Assembly (NCBI GenBank): GCA_033439265.1 | Contig: JAVTVX010000001.1 | Coordinates: 17,564,608 to 17,628,607, forward strand | DNA from: Dillenia suffruticosa | Lineage: Eukaryota; Streptophyta; Magnoliopsida; Dilleniales; Dilleniaceae | DNA length: 64,000 bases | Direction: 5' to 3' | Shown here: positions 1 to 12,902 of the stretch, in pieces | Position numbering within the stretch: position 1 is the stretch's first letter | Layout of the letters: every line of letters begins with the position of its first letter | Program-made: the position numbers and the translations under genes | The notes under the pieces: model-generated | Database searches by the model: none | What the model was told of the DNA's origin: nothing | Seen by the model: only the letters and a program-made list of their open reading frames with translations

Positions 1-520
1 AACCTTCATTCTTTCATAATCACCTGGAATTTGGCTTAAGAAATTGCCATTTGATTATCTTAATTTAGGGTAGCTAGAAGAGGTGCCAGCTATTGCACGT
101 ACTTTTGTCTTCAACCATGTTCAACTGTAATTTTAAATGCCGTTTTGATGTTCATCGTTCATTATAAGAATGCAATTCTTTTTCCCACTTTTTATTGAGT
201 CTTCATTCACAATATATAAAACTATATAGTAGGGAACGACTAGACAATTGAAGTGCATTTAGTGTATGAGGGGGCATCTTTTGGCTTTTTTCATATAATT
301 CATGGAATGGTAATGTCTTTCTTCTTTCTCCTGTGCCTTTTTTTTTTTTTTTTAAATGCCCTTTAGGCATCTGCATGTGTCATTATAACTTCAATGTTAG
401 CTCATGAACATAGACATTCTCTTTGTTCATTTCATGATAGCTGAAATGTTGGCCAATCATTTCATGATAGCTGAAACGTTGGCCAATTTGCCTTCAAGTT
501 CCAACAATCTTCCCAATTCT

Positions 521-890
521 GGATGTGAGTTTTGATAATTGATCACATTACAACTCAAATCTTTAATTGCGGCTATAGGAGAAATTAGTATAAGTGCATA
601 AGTGGGATTAGGGTTGTGCAAGTTTCTGAAAGTGGAGAAAGCAGTAGTGGTTGAGATCAATTGGTGCCCACAGATTTTTATCCGCAGGATTCCATATTTA
701 TCTCATTCTGGATATGAGTTTTGATAATTGATCACATTACAACTCAAACATTTAGTTGTGTCTATAGGAGAAATTAGTAGGAGCACGCGAGTGGGTTTAG
801 GGTTGTGCAAGTTTCTGAAAGAGGAGAAAACAGTAGTGGCTGAGATCAATTGGTGCCCACAGATTTTTGTCTGCAGTATTCCATATTTCC
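521..890. repeat. Tandem duplication, two copies of about 189 bp
   Basis: Positions 521-709 and 710-890 are imperfect direct copies. Both start with GGATRTGAGTTTTGATAATT and both run through TCAATTGGTGCCCACAG to TTCCATATT. They differ at scattered bases. The stretch lies just upstream of the first recognised exon of the MUSE-like gene and is probably intronic. No protein family was recognised in either strand of the repeat. Confidence 0.85.
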
Positions 891-986
891 TGAGAGAGTT
901 GGTTTATTGTCACTGCTTTGCCTTTATTTAGTAAAATCACCCTTTCTCATTATTTCTTTTTTCTTTTGTGCATCTTTGTCTTGTAG

Positions 987-3900
987 GGACAACGCAGACC
1001 ATCCGTTCTGCTGCCTCAATTCTCAGTATAAAGGAGAACTTCTTCGGGTTTATTTAACTAATGTAGAGCAAATTTTCTGGCGCTTCAAGGAAGAGAGAAG
1101 AGGCAAGCTTCGGAAGTTGATAGAGGACAAGGCTAGGTGGTCAAGGTAAGAGTGTCTGGACCAACTGAACCAGTCATTGCATCCTTTTATTCCTCTGAAA
1201 CTCTTGGCTGAAACAAAAATAATGGCGGATCGGGAGTTTACACTACCTGGAAATGAGGGGGAAGACTTAAAAAGAGCCAAAAGCTGTAGATGATTAATAA
1301 CAACATCTAAAACCAAATGGCATCCTGATTTTATGTTAACTGGTAGGAGATACACTTCTCTCTCTAGTCAACACCCAAGGATTAATATTTGAGACTTGTA
1401 CTAGGAAGGTTTGGGCATGCAGATAGGGGGTGCCTGGTCTGCTTGCTTGGTGCATGTGGTTTGTAGGCTATTGGATGTATGCGACAGTTACTCGTGCATT
1501 GAAGGGTAGTGGCCGAGGCTCGCATGTTATTATAGAAAAAAGGCATCTAAAACCCAACAAAAGAGGACAGTCAACCTTGGAGATTCCACAAATAGACCAT
1601 CTTTAGATTGCCCATATTAAACCTTAATTACTTGAGAATTCAATCGAGTTCTTTTATCTGAATGATCCATGACAAGCACAATGAGATTGCCCTCCATCGC
1701 TGAGATCTCAAATTCTTGTCTTTTCTCAAACCATAAAACCTCACACTGTGAGGCAACATCAAATTTTCATCTGCAGGCTCATTCAACTAGTTAACCAATA
1801 TAAGAAAAGAAAAGGTTTACCTAGATACTTGATTAAAAAACATATATATACTTACATGTGTTGTGGGAGACTTGAACTTCCATGGATAAATTGGGTACCA
1901 CCTGGCTACAATGCCTTCCATGTTTGATTTAAGGACAAATTGCCTCACTGCCTTAGATGTTGAATTAATATTTGAATATTATAAAGTTCAGCAGTGTAAT
2001 TGTGTCTGCACCAATGCTTCCAACTCAATCAATAAGAATCGAAATCAGGAGAGTTCCTGTAATTAATGAACCATCAAAATAATACACTGATTAATCGGAC
2101 AGACCCTTTACACAAATATTACTTGTTATGATGACCCCTTTTCCTTCAATAATAAGACTTTCCTGTATGGGAACCTTGAAAAGTTCTGCTGTATATTGGA
2201 AGAGGTTACTTTGATAGGACCTAGCATTTTCCTAAATGTCACCATGGAGGCGTCCCAACCTATTGTCTAACAACGTATTGTAATGTTTGACACTGGACTT
2301 GATCTTACATATCCTCTGCAAGCAGCCAACATTTTTATCCACAAGGCATGCATTTTAATATCATGTGAAATTTGAACGAAGAGTTCCATTAATTTGTTCT
2401 GTGCGTTGATGCAGAGTTTTAAAGTTTTCAAATTACTGCTTATCTCATCATGCTGAAATTTGACCTCTCTTTTTCTTGTATGTGTGATCTTCCTTATTTT
2501 TTTTTTATTTTTTTATTTTTGCGTTTTCTTCTGGTTTGTCTAAAATCTATTGGCCTAATCTGAAACTGTTAATATATGCAGTTTTTGTTCCTTTTGGTCC
2601 GGGATTGACCAAAATGCTAGGCATGACATATCTAGGGAGAAAAGAAACATGATGCTGGAAATTATTGTCAATCACTTTTTCATAGAGAAGGAAGTCACAT
2701 CAGCTCTGGTGATGGATTCCTTGTATAGTGGATTGAAAGATCTTGAGGGGCAGATGGAACAATTGGATGCTGAAAAGGCACCCACTTCTATGGTTAAAGT
2801 AGAGAAAGATATGTTTCTTATAGCTGACAATGTGTTGCTAGTACTTGAGAGAGCTGCACTGAAGCCATTTCCTATGTTGGGGAAGGGTCCTCAGAACCGT
2901 ATGATGGTGAGCCATGCTTTACTTGTAAGCTAGGATTGTTATTCTTGGAATTTGAGTTGGATCAAGTTGCGAGTCCCATACAAATTGCAGAAGTAATATG
3001 ACCCAGTAGAGAACCCAATATAGATTTTGGGTAATTGAGTTAGTAACTAGCTGGTAATCACCAAATTACTAATAAGATTAGGGAACCAACATGATATTAG
3101 ATGCAGTTCTTGATGAAACGGTCTTTGACACTCTCCAACCAAACATTTCTTGTCCCCTCATGACACACTAATTCTCTTCATTTACGATAATTTTTGTGAC
3201 ACGTTTACATTTCGTATCAGAGTCTAGCAACTGGGCTGTTCTGAGTAAATTTCAGATTGCTGAAGCAATGTTTAATGGAGAATGGACACTGTTCTCATTA
3301 CCAGTGCCCATATCAATAACTTTTGTGATCTCCAATTACCATTGAAGGCAATTAGTATGACAATGATGCAAATGGTATACTTATGAAAGTATGGTATGTC
3401 TGAAATTTTGAGAATGGTGGTTTAACATATTAAACTATCGTAAGTTGTGTGGGCTGGAACTTTGTTGAGACTTGGAGACTACCTCTGAAAACAAAAGAAT
3501 TTATAGATCAATTGGCAATGATTAATAGAATAAAGATTTGACATTGCACATTAACGTTTATATTCTTCATCAGTTACCTTTGCATACTTGTTAGCTGGTG
3601 CTTTTATAAGCTAGTTACACTGTTTTCAAGCATTGGCAGGATATGACATTATTGCAATACATGTGGAGCATCTGTGGCTGTCTAAGGCTCTTACCCAAGA
3701 CCAATAAAATTCTTTTTCTTCTTTTCCTATTGTGAGAACAGTTGGCATTGATATACCGGGCATGTCTTATTATTCTGAAAATTGATGTTATGTATTTTAG
3801 CAAATTGCAAATGACAATTGACAACAGCTGTGTTATCTAGATTGATATTTTTCAGCTATCTTGGATGGTTAAACATTAGGGCCAAGTAGCAACTAATGGA

Positions 3901-4372
3901 ACATTGTGGCCCCTGTCCAATATTGATATAGAAAATTTCTCATTTAGAAGCCAATTTGAATGAGCTAATGAACCATGTTAGTGGACATATAGTAGTCCTA
4001 TGGATAATCATCACAGTTGTCCAACCTTGTCTCTAGTGTACTGTTCTTCTTAGTATCGTTATATTCACTGAAGTTTTTAGCCTGAATTGTTGCCAATCAT
4101 CTTTGTTGACCTTTTGTTATTTATTGTTGTAGGATGGTTATTGAATACTGTATTCTGGGACATGCTTCTCTGTGAATCTTCCATTTTATTTTGGTTCTGT
4201 CTTTCCACCTGATATCTAATTAGTCTATGGAATAATATTTTTTTCCTATAATTCTCTCTCTCTAAATATAGGGAGACATATCTGGGGAAAACGTCACTGA
4301 ACTAGATGAAAAGTGCCTTACAGAATTGGGTCGTAGGACTCTGGAAATCTTTATCATCTCCCATATTTTCAG
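987..4372 (+). CDS. MUSE13/MUSE14-like TRAF (MATH-domain) protein, partial, three exons
   Basis: In Arabidopsis MUSE13/14 are TRAF-type adaptors that promote turnover of NLR immune receptors together with an SCF ligase. Three exons join in frame: 987-1145, 2582-2906 and 4272-4372, each flanked by AG and GT. Exon 1 reads DNADHPFCC, then VYLTNVEQIFWRF and KLIEDKARWS. Exon 2 continues FWSGIDQNAR, then HFFIEKEVTSALVMDSLYSG and VLLVLERAALKP. Exon 3 ends LTELGRRTLEIFIISHIF. These follow, in order, the conserved central region C-terminal to the MATH domain as I recall it. The MATH domain would lie upstream, beyond the window or behind a long intron. The lysine/glutamate-rich exon expected after exon 3 was not found by 6,200. 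The remaining reading frames are open, but the copy is diverged, so a decaying truncated duplicate is likely. Confidence 0.72.
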
Positions 4373-6208
4373 GTGATCCTTCTTGGACTGTGCTTTCTTC
4401 AGCTCACACTTGCACAATTTGTATTTCATCTTTAATTGGCAGCTGCATATATAGGTGTTATACTTTCACCCTTTCGTTATTTGCTGCTGCAATTGTTCTC
4501 TTTATAAGTGTTACTCAACGCGGAATATTGAAAGGAAGTGCTGTTTCATGTGAATCTGTAGGAAAGAGATTGTTCAGATTCTTTTTGACTCTTACATTTC
4601 TAAAACACTTGATTTCCAGGAAGGTTTATTTTTAGTAACTCTTTATTAGTTAAGGCTTAGTTTTGCTAGCCAGAGTCTTCTGCAGGCCTTTAAACTAAGA
4701 TTTTCATCATTATAGAAGGAACAGGATCATGGTCCTTCACAGAGAGGAAGAAGATATTAAAGCGGTGTGAATTTGATCATTGAGGAAGCTTGTCTTTATT
4801 CCAGAGAATCTAAAATGAAAATCTAAATGAAGGGAACTGAACTTTTAAAGTCTGCAAAGTTGATGCTGTTTGTTTTGCAAGACAAGACCTACCGTTAATT
4901 GATCTGTCTGAACAACAGGTGATAGAGAGCGAGAGAGCAGATGCACAGTCCAGATAGTTCAGGCCATCCTGATGGTGTCAGAAATAATCTGAGGCATAAC
5001 TAAATCCTTTTTCTTGCCATGGGCTTTGTTCCAAATGGTCTTCTTAAAAGGGTAAACCCCAAGCAGTAATAGGACGTGGTTCAAATCTTCTAGCCCCTCC
5101 CAACACAGCCTAGTGAAATAGTTAAATGAATGGATTTCTCATTGGATAGATGGGCACAATTGATAGGATGTGAGGGGACTTCTTCCTACCCTTATCGATG
5201 AAGAAATAATGATACTAATAATAAAATCTTTATTTGGCATTGAGGAGTCTTAGCTGTTGGAAAAGTAATCAATAAGTCATTTAAGAATAGTTAAGGATTC
5301 AAGGAGTTTTAGCAGTCGGAAAGCAGTCAAAATGTCATTTAACACTTGAAATTGAGGGACAGTTCTAGAATTATCCAAGAGTCTATAAATATGGATATTC
5401 TATGTAACTTGAGGAGAACTTCAAGAACTTAAGAAGTAATTCTATTTACATTTCAGAATATATTTATTTCTTAGGAGCAGAATTCTAATTAATCAGATTT
5501 CTGTTCAAGGAGCTGAATTCGTCCCACAACGATTTCATTCCCTACCCTTCTACCCATCCGTTTTTCCCTGAAATATATCTCCAACCCCATAAATCAAGTA
5601 AGTTTCCTGGCATGCATCACTTCTAGCTTGATTGTAGTGTCAGCCAGAAAAAAGTAGGGGAAAAGATATAATGTTCCCAAATACTTCTAGAAAAGACACC
5701 TTTTCATATTGGGTATGTGCTGTATATGGATGTTCTGATATGTGCTGGAAACTTGCATATATTAGTAAATACAGTTGTTATGTACTTTATTGGTGTTTTT
5801 TTTTGAATGGATACCTGGGCAGAACTATTTTTGAGGATGACTTTTTTTTTTTTTTTGAAGATGTGATGAACATAACTAATTACATAGTAATAGTATACTT
5901 TCTGTGAGAAATAAGGTTTTGCCAAAATTGTTATAATTATATTCTAATCCTGGAATCTTTTTATTTCCTCCATATCTGATCACTTGCAATAAAAGTTAAA
6001 GTGTACTGCAGCATGGAGGACAGATGTTGATGCTACTTATTAAGTTTAGTGCAGTGGTATACTTCGACTGATTGACAGGTCATCAGATGTGTAAAATTGA
6101 GAAGTGAACGTCTTTGGTTACATTCAAGACCTGAACACAACTTTAATGCACTGTCTTGGCATGGTTATTGATTGGTTGGGTACTCGGAGCATATGCTAAT
6201 GATGAGAT
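4373..6208. other. No recognised gene; possible decayed 3' part of the MUSE-like gene
   Basis: This AT-rich stretch follows the last recognised MUSE-like exon. A short glutamate-rich reading near 4,735 (REEED) could be a remnant of the next exon, but nothing around it supports that. T/A homopolymers occur near 5,840. I see no repeat ends, RNA gene or further coding signal. Confidence 0.5.
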
Positions 6209-6451
6209 TGATATGCACCGAATGTTATTGAAAAAAATTATTTTAGAAAGTGCATATCATTTGGAAAGAGATCTTTTAGAAGAATATTTAGAAATTAGTA
6301 AAAAAGAAATATTTTAGAAGAAATAGTAGTTTCATTTTTTTATTTGATAACAATCTTTTTAAAATTAGTAGTTGCATTAGCTTTGGAATTTTTTCATATT
6401 AGAAATGATTTCAGAGATTTGTTTTGAGTAAAAATTCTATTTTATTGTAAA

Positions 6452-7982
6452 TCATATGGGATTAAGAATTTTATTTTAGGGATTTGCTTTTAAAGTATGA
6501 AATAGAGACTTATGTATGATATTCGTTGATCTAAAAAAAACATTTGATAGGGTTCTTAGAGACGTATTGTGGTGGACATTGATGAAAAATGAGATCTCTT
6601 TTGAGATACATTAATCTTGTTAAAGATATGTAATGAGTAAGGTGTATTCGAGTCAAGTTGATCCCAATTATCCATATTCTTGAATTCGAACTCGATTTTT
6701 TTGTCCAACTCAAACTCGACGAGTAGTAAATAATAGGACTCGAATTAAACTCGAAAACTCGATTATGATATAATATATTAATATATTTTATTTTATTTTA
6801 TTTTTTATTTTATAATCATATATAAATATATATAATATATATTAATATATGTTATTGAGTTAATTGATAAGTTTCAAATCTAAAATTCTACTCGAACTCG
6901 ACTTAAGTTAGATCAAAATTGAGTTGAGTCGAGCCGAGCTCATGATCGAGCGGCTCGAATTCAACTCGGTTCGCATAACAGCCCTTTGTATGAGGGAGTT
7001 ACTACCAATGTAAAAACTTGTGGGATTTTGGTGATAACTTTCTAATTAATATTGGATTTCACCGAAATTCGGCATTGAGTCTCATTCCTTTTCACTAGTG
7101 ATAGATGAAATTACAAAGAGCATTCAAAATGAAATACCATAGTGCATGCTTTTTGCAGATAATATAATATTGGTAGATGAAACGAGAGTGTATTAGTGTT
7201 AAATTGGAGTTATGGAGGGTCACACTAGAATTCATATGATTTAGATTATCCCGCTCAAAAACTAAGTATATAAGATGTACGTTTAGTGGCAATCATCAGA
7301 ATGATAAATAAATGATTAAGTTAGAAGGAAATGACGTATAAAAAATTAAACGTTTTAGATATTTTAGTTTTATAATTCAAAGCGATGGCAATATAGATGA
7401 AAATGTAAATCATATGATTTAAATGGATTGAATGAAATAGAGAAGGGCATCTGGAATTTTTTGTGATCGCATGATACTATTGCATTTGCAGGGTAAGTTT
7501 TACAGAATCGTAGTTGCATGACATTGAGTGTTGAGTTATTAAACAATAACAAAAGTATAAAATGGTTGTAAATGAAATGAGAATATTTAGGTGGAGGTGT
7601 GGTAAAATTAGAAAAGATAGAATTAGAAATGAAAAAATACGTATTAAGTTAGGAGTGAATTTAATTTGAAAAAGATGCGAGAGTACCGTTTGAGATGGTT
7701 TGGACATGTGCAATGAAAATTTAAAAACGCACTAGTTAGGAGGGCTGAGAACTTAATTTAGGAGATTTAGTGAAATGTAGGGATAACTTGGATGTAAATT
7801 TTTCGTAAAGATATGATATTTAAAAATTTAGTTGAGAAGATGATATTAGATAGGAATGAGTGACGTAAAAGAATCCGAACAAGTTAAATTATCTCACTTG
7901 TCATTTTAAATTTCTATCTCTCCTGTTTTTATCTCTCAAATGATCAACACCAAAATTTGGAATTAAGGTTTAGATTATTGTT
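6452..7982 (+). mobile_element. L1-type LINE remnant (reverse transcriptase region) inside the left LTR
   Basis: The insert is flanked by a perfect 17-bp direct repeat, TTCTATTTTATTGTAAA, at 6,435-6,451 and 7,983-7,999. The right LTR holds the uninterrupted site. Near 6,520 the + strand reads VDLKKTFDRVLRDVLWWTLM, the plant LINE reverse-transcriptase block usually written DLEKAYDRVPREVLW. Further on, split over several frames, are traces of the FADD box region, of the SKTKYMR-type segment and of a RLRWFGHVQR-type segment near 7,690. It is 5'-truncated, has multiple frame changes and stops, and lacks a clear poly(A) tail. Confidence 0.8.
6638..6986. mobile_element. hAT-type MITE nested in the LINE
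   Basis: The insert interrupts the LINE coding sequence between DMY and the EGVTTNVKT-type segment. The right end, read inward on the - strand, starts AAGGGCTGTTATGCGAACCG and continues with GAGTTGAATTCGAGCCGCTC. This is typical of plant hAT MITEs with a (T/C)AGGG-TGT-AACGA-CCGAG end. The left end, AAGGTGTATTCGAG, is a weaker partner. Flanking GTAATGAG and GTATGAGG resemble an aged 8-bp target duplication. The middle is AT-rich. There is no transposase. Confidence 0.65.
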
Positions 7983-8922
7983 TTCTATTTTATTGTAAAC
8001 TATAGTTTTTCCTATTTAAAGGGAGTATGATCTATAAAGAGATAAGTCAAATTCTCATAAAAGTAATGTGGTAGGAAATTTGCTAGGGAACAAGTTCCTG
8101 GCCATCAAACCCTAGGGTCTAAGAGGGGGAAAACTCTAGCAAGGAAGAGAGGAATTCTCTACAGAGTATCTATTGACTAGATTCTGTACTAGAACCCATA
8201 TCAATTGGGTATCAGAGCCAACTGTTATGGACAAGTTTGTAAAATGGTTTAGCTGGATGGAGAGATTCATGAGGGAATTCAAGAAGTAAATGGAGCCAAT
8301 TGAGCAGCCACTCGCTAGGGTGGAGGAACTCTGGCAGTCTAATAAGAAATCGATGGAAAGGCTTCTACGATAATTGCAGAGGTTCAACAAGGTCGAGGAG
8401 GTGGGAAGCAGTAGCCACACCATTGCAAACCAAGGGGAGGAAAGGAGTAGCCTGCTAGAAGAAGGGACTACCATCCCCACAAAGTATCATGAGTTCAATA
8501 GTACATTAAGTTTGGGCAAAATCTTCAGCTTTCGGTTGCTGATGGTCAAATGTCTTCTATGGAGGAAATATCTAAGAATATGAGAAAGAGAGGAGCCACG
8601 TATCTTGAAGTGAATCTGTCCCATCCCCAAGATATTGATTTTTATTTAGGGGAGGTCTTTGCGACATGTACTGCACATAGAAAGAATTTGATTTCTAGTT
8701 GTTCCACTGGAGATCAAAAGATGGTAATCAAGAATGTTGCAGTTTTTGATGCTAATAATTCAAATGTTGGCTCACTTCCTTGTTCAGATGTAGGAAATGG
8801 AAATTCTTGGAAGTCCAAAGAAGAGAATGAGGGAGGAGATTTTTTGGGAGTTCTTGAAAACTTGAGAAGACCCATCGTGAGTTTGAGCTTGAGGACAAGC
8901 TCTTTGTCCAAAAGGGGAGTAA

Positions 8923-9370
8923 TGATATGCACTTGAATATTATTGAAAAGAATTATTTTGGAAAGTGCAAATCATTGGAAAGAGATTTTTTAGAAAGATA
9001 TTTAAAAACTAGTAAAAAAAAATTATTTTAGGAGAAATAGTAATTTTATTATTTTAGTTGATAACAATCTTTTTAAATTTAGTAGTTACATTAGTTTTGA
9101 GAATCTTTTATATTAGAAATGATTTTAGAGAGAGATTTGTTTAGTAAGAATTATATTTTATTGTAAACCATACTTTTTCCTAGTTAAAGGGAGTATGACC
9201 AATAAAGAGATAAGTCAAATTCTCATAAAAGTAGTGTGGTAGGAAACTTATTAGGGAACAAATTCCCAGCCGTCAAACCTTAGGGTCTAAGAGAGGGAAA
9301 CTCTAGTAAGGAAGAGAGGAATTCTTTGCAAAGTATCCATTGACTAGATTCTATACTAGGGCCCATATCA
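8923..9370 (+). repeat. Right LTR of the 6,209-9,370 element
   Basis: This is a 448-bp uninterrupted copy of the LTR, TGATATGC...CATATCA. It serves as the empty-site reference that defines the LINE insertion in the left LTR. Confidence 0.8.
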
Positions 9371-10530
9371 GAGACCTTGAGGATGCATAAGTCAACTAGA
9401 ACATTGTAAAAGCATCCTTTTCAATTAGAGGGTTTGCTTATCAGCTCTGTCCTCTTCCAAGAAAGTTCATGGCATATAGAGATGTATGATGGAGAAGGAA
9501 CCTCATGCAATTCGAGTTGAATATGTGGATCCCTAGTTTGGTGAAGGTGGCTTCAGGGCAAGGTATCTGAAAGCAATTAGGAAGGGGTGGAAGGTGTTTG
9601 GCTGAATGGCTAAGTTTGAAGTGAGTTGTAGGATTTTGGGACAGGTGACTTTTGTGGTCATATTCCCGTATTGGAGTGGTTTCATGATTCCCTTTGTTTG
9701 GATTATGATATGATAAGCAAGCTTTTGATTAGTTACTATGTAATTTGAGTAGGAGATAAGTTGTAGGAAACATTTCTTCAGTAGAAATGCCAGGACATGA
9801 AGATGCTTTCAAATTTCCTTGACTGATTATATGCTACCCCTTGAATTTGGATTGGACAGAGGAAATATCTATCCAGATGGAATCTAAGGTCTCTCTTTTA
9901 CTGTACTAACATTTCTTTCCCCCTGTTCATTGCAGTGGTGAGTCAGTTTTGGCAACAATGGACCATCCCTAGAGAGATCTTTGGAAACTCAATGCCCTTC
10001 CAATCTCTGTCTCTGTCTGTCTCTGTCTCTGTCTCTGTCTCTCTCGTGTGGGTGGAGGGCACAGGAGGCTGTTTTGCAGAAATTTGCTATAGATGACCAT
10101 CATTAAAGAAAGAAGGTTCTTGTTTCCTAGGACAAATGAGTTGGTAAATCACCTGTCCATTGTTCTGGCAATGAATCACCTCTCCCTTTGGTAAAGCTGG
10201 GACAGGAACTTAGTATATCAACTTTTCCATCAGGGATCTCTCTTTTGGCTGTGGTGGATGGTTGGTGAGAAGTCTGGAACCCTTTAGTTCAAAGTAGTTC
10301 GAGGATTTATAGGGTAAAAAGAGAATGTTTTCTCCAATTCCTTCTCCCCTGATCTTTGTTTGTATAGAGGAAATGTAAAGCTCCCTAGGAAAAGAGAGAA
10401 CTGATGGTATATATTGAATCCTTAACTTATCCTTTTGCTACTGTGCAGAATAATTTCATGAAGATCCTATCATACATTTTTTTGGGGTAATATCTTAAGT
10501 ACAAAAAAATTTCTATGATTTAGAGAAAAG
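9371..10530. other. Unassigned sequence with a TCTGTC microsatellite
   Basis: No gene, repeat end or RNA gene was recognised. A (TCTGTC)n tract lies at about 10,003-10,045. The stretch from about 10,380 begins to resemble the left border of the duplicated unit seen again near 32,428 (a shared AAAAGAGA...CTGATGG segment). Confidence 0.5.
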
Positions 10531-10726
10531 CTACACTAATATGTTGTCATCTGGTTTAAACAATTCCATCGCAGCCACAAAATTGAAGTTGCATATGAGG
10601 AGGCCTTGGCTCAGCAGAGTAAGCTGACGAGTGCAATGTGAGCAGAAGCTGGAAGAGAGGGAACCGGGGAGCAAGAAGCTGGAAGAGGGGGAACCCGGGA
10701 GCAAAGGAAACAGAACTAATCTATGA

Positions 10727-11035
10727 ATGGTTCTCATCAGCAGCGTTACCAGTTGTCATCATCTGCATGGTTTGTTGTGTTTATTCGCAAGGATTCTATG
10801 GTCTGTAATGGTTTTGAATGATCTATCAAACTCTGAACAACTCTCTTTGCCTCCATCCCCAACTCCAAAAAGTTTTTATTTGTATGTTATGCGTGCGTCT
10901 CATTTTACAGAAAATACTGCTGCTTCTAAAAGTTGCAACACACTATCTTATGCTTTCTCATCAAAGATTTTTGCTTCAATTCTGTTTGATTACATGACTC
11001 AATTTGATAATCCAAAAGGGGATTACATATAATCG
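10727..11035 (+). repeat. Repeat block R, copy 1 (unidentified)
   Basis: This block recurs at 32,470-32,730 and 60,505-60,790. All three share a conserved core, TTCGCAAGGATTCTATGG and its neighbours, followed by a C-rich tract (CCTCCATCCCCA). A 101-codon reading frame exists in this copy, but the frame is not conserved in the others, so I do not call it a gene. It may be the edge of an ancestral exon or an untranslated region at the left border of the unit. Confidence 0.6.
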
Positions 11036-11039
11036 AGCA

Positions 11040-12376
11040 CGAGATTTAATATTACTGACTGCTCCTTTTTCATACATTACTAGCTAATAAGTTGATTTCC
11101 ATATATCAGTCAGCAATTATTTAATATGAATTTATATTCAAAAAAAATATTCATTAAGCCGGTAATATTACTGGTTGCTCCTTTTTTAAAGGAGAATTGA
11201 AATTTTCTACTTGTAATTTTTCTGCACTTCTCTTTCATCTTCCTATTTATTTTTTTAAGAGTCGCACACACATGGTCAAGGGAGGAAGTAAACGAAGGGT
11301 AACTAAGTCCTAAAATTTTAAGGAAAAAACTATGTCATAGGTTTTTTTCTTTTTTTTTTTTTTTTTTTTTTTTTATAAATAATAATAACCTCAGATATTG
11401 CTCTCTTTTATAATGTTTAATGCATACTATGTCATGATATAAATTTCTAATTCATAAATCATGAGGACCAGATAAATTATATATCACATTTTCAAGTATT
11501 AAACTTTCATAGAAACAGGGGTGCATCTCAACTAATGCAACTCCAGAATTAGAGCAATTGCACGTTTGTAGCTTTAAATAAACCTAGAACAGACACATTT
11601 AAATACTGGAACTACATAAGATTAGGAAAAATAATACCAAATCAAAATTTCCAGCTCTTTGCAATCGTCTTTTAACAGGTAGGCTGCCAATTCATACCAA
11701 ATAAATAGGCAATATAGAAAGAAAGCCATGAAGGACCTTGAGTCTAGTGATAAGACACTGGATTTTCTTAATTAAAGTTTTGAATTCTAATTTTAGAAAT
11801 GAAATCGTTCTTAAATTGAATCTCACAATTTAAATCAAATTAGTTAAAGATCTAGTATAGAATACTGGATCAAGAAGACTTCCCAACTAATCTCGAACTC
11901 AACTTAGCAAATGATGGGCCTTAGTTTTCTATTCTTGGCGACCATCATTGACTTTTGAAGTATTTGCCTTGTTTGTGAGGTCACTAGAAAGGCATTGTCC
12001 ATCATGACTATCATTAGCCTAAAACAATTCAATTATAATGAAGACCTAAATCACTTAGCATCATCTAACCAAGACCACATATAAGACAGGATGCTTAACC
12101 TTCAAAATGACTAATTTTATGTCAATCTCCTTAAACGGGATGGCAAAGCTAAGGTATGTACCACAAATCGATGTCAAAGCAAAAGGTGCTTCAGGCTTAA
12201 TTGGTAATAATTTGATAATTAATTATGTAAACATAACAATTTGATAGTTAATTATGTAAACCCGAGCTTAGACCGGGTTAAATCAAGATAACAATACAAA
12301 GGACTCCGACTCAAGGCCCAAGTTTGACATAATAAATCCTCCTCTATACTCAGTTATAAATACTCACAAATACTCC
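11040..12376. other. AT-rich intergenic sequence of unit 1
   Basis: It contains a long T tract near 11,350-11,375 that recurs in unit 2 near 32,813. A possible old SINE trace, TAGTGATAAGACACTGGA followed by AAGTTTTGAATTC (an A-box/B-box-like pair), lies at about 11,735-11,795. Nothing else was recognised. Confidence 0.45.
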
Positions 12377-12572
12377 ACCAACACTTATTGGTATAGTTGG
12401 GATAGGTACTCTCTTAATCAAGTCGGGAGTTTGACTCCCACTGAATATGAAAAAAACAATGTTAGGAGATCCGTCCCCCAAAATGGACCCTATAACGGTC
12501 GAGCCAGATTAATTGGAACGAAACTCCAGATATTAAACGGTGGCCAAGGCACGGTATAGAAAAAAAAACACT
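12377..12572 (+). mobile_element. tRNA-derived SINE
   Basis: The 196-bp insert is flanked by a perfect 13-bp direct repeat, TCACAAATACTCC, at 12,364-12,376 and 12,573-12,585. The empty site is preserved in unit 2 near 33,185. The 5' part carries an A-box-like TGGTATAGTTGG and a B-box-like GAGTTTGACTCCC. The 3' end is an A-rich GAAAAAAAAACA. It inserted after units 1 and 2 separated. Confidence 0.85.
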
Positions 12573-12902
12573 TCACAAATACTCCGAGAGTTGATGGCTG
12601 TTGAGTCTAGTTAGCCTCCTCATTTTATCCATCCATGCTTATAAGACAGTGAGCCTCTTCTATGCTTTCTCAAAATTGACACAGCCCTAAGAACGAGTGG
12701 ATGGAGTTCTCCAAATTTTAACCAACTTTTTTTCTCTTACTAAGAGCACTCAAAGGAATTCAAAGTTTCATTTACTAGAAAGCAGTCAATATACAGGCCC
12801 CTGAGATAGGGGTGGCATACAATTCTGACAAAACCACAGTGGGAACTAATAAATAGCAGAGTATGCTTATGCACTGAGTCTGCCATTTTGGCCCATAACA
12901 AG

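Larger units (their letters stand above)
6209..9370 (+). mobile_element. Non-autonomous LTR retrotransposon with a nested LINE and MITE (fossil)
   Basis: The LTRs start TGATATGCAC and end CCCATATCA. The left LTR spans 6,209-8,203 because a LINE sits inside it. The right LTR is 8,923-9,370. After the left LTR comes a primer-binding-site-like TGGGTATCAGAGCCA, matching the initiator tRNA-Met complement. Before the right LTR is a purine run, AAAAGGGGAGTAA. The host repeats GAGAT (left) and GAGAC (right) fit an aged 5-bp target duplication. The interior of about 720 bp has only a short gag-like remnant and no pol, so it depended on another element. It is broken, and its LTRs are clearly diverged, so it is old relative to the Copia insertion at 48,545. 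Confidence 0.8.

Noticed and set aside
10727-11032. 101-codon frame in block R
   Set aside because: The frame is not kept in the other two copies of block R; no known domain.
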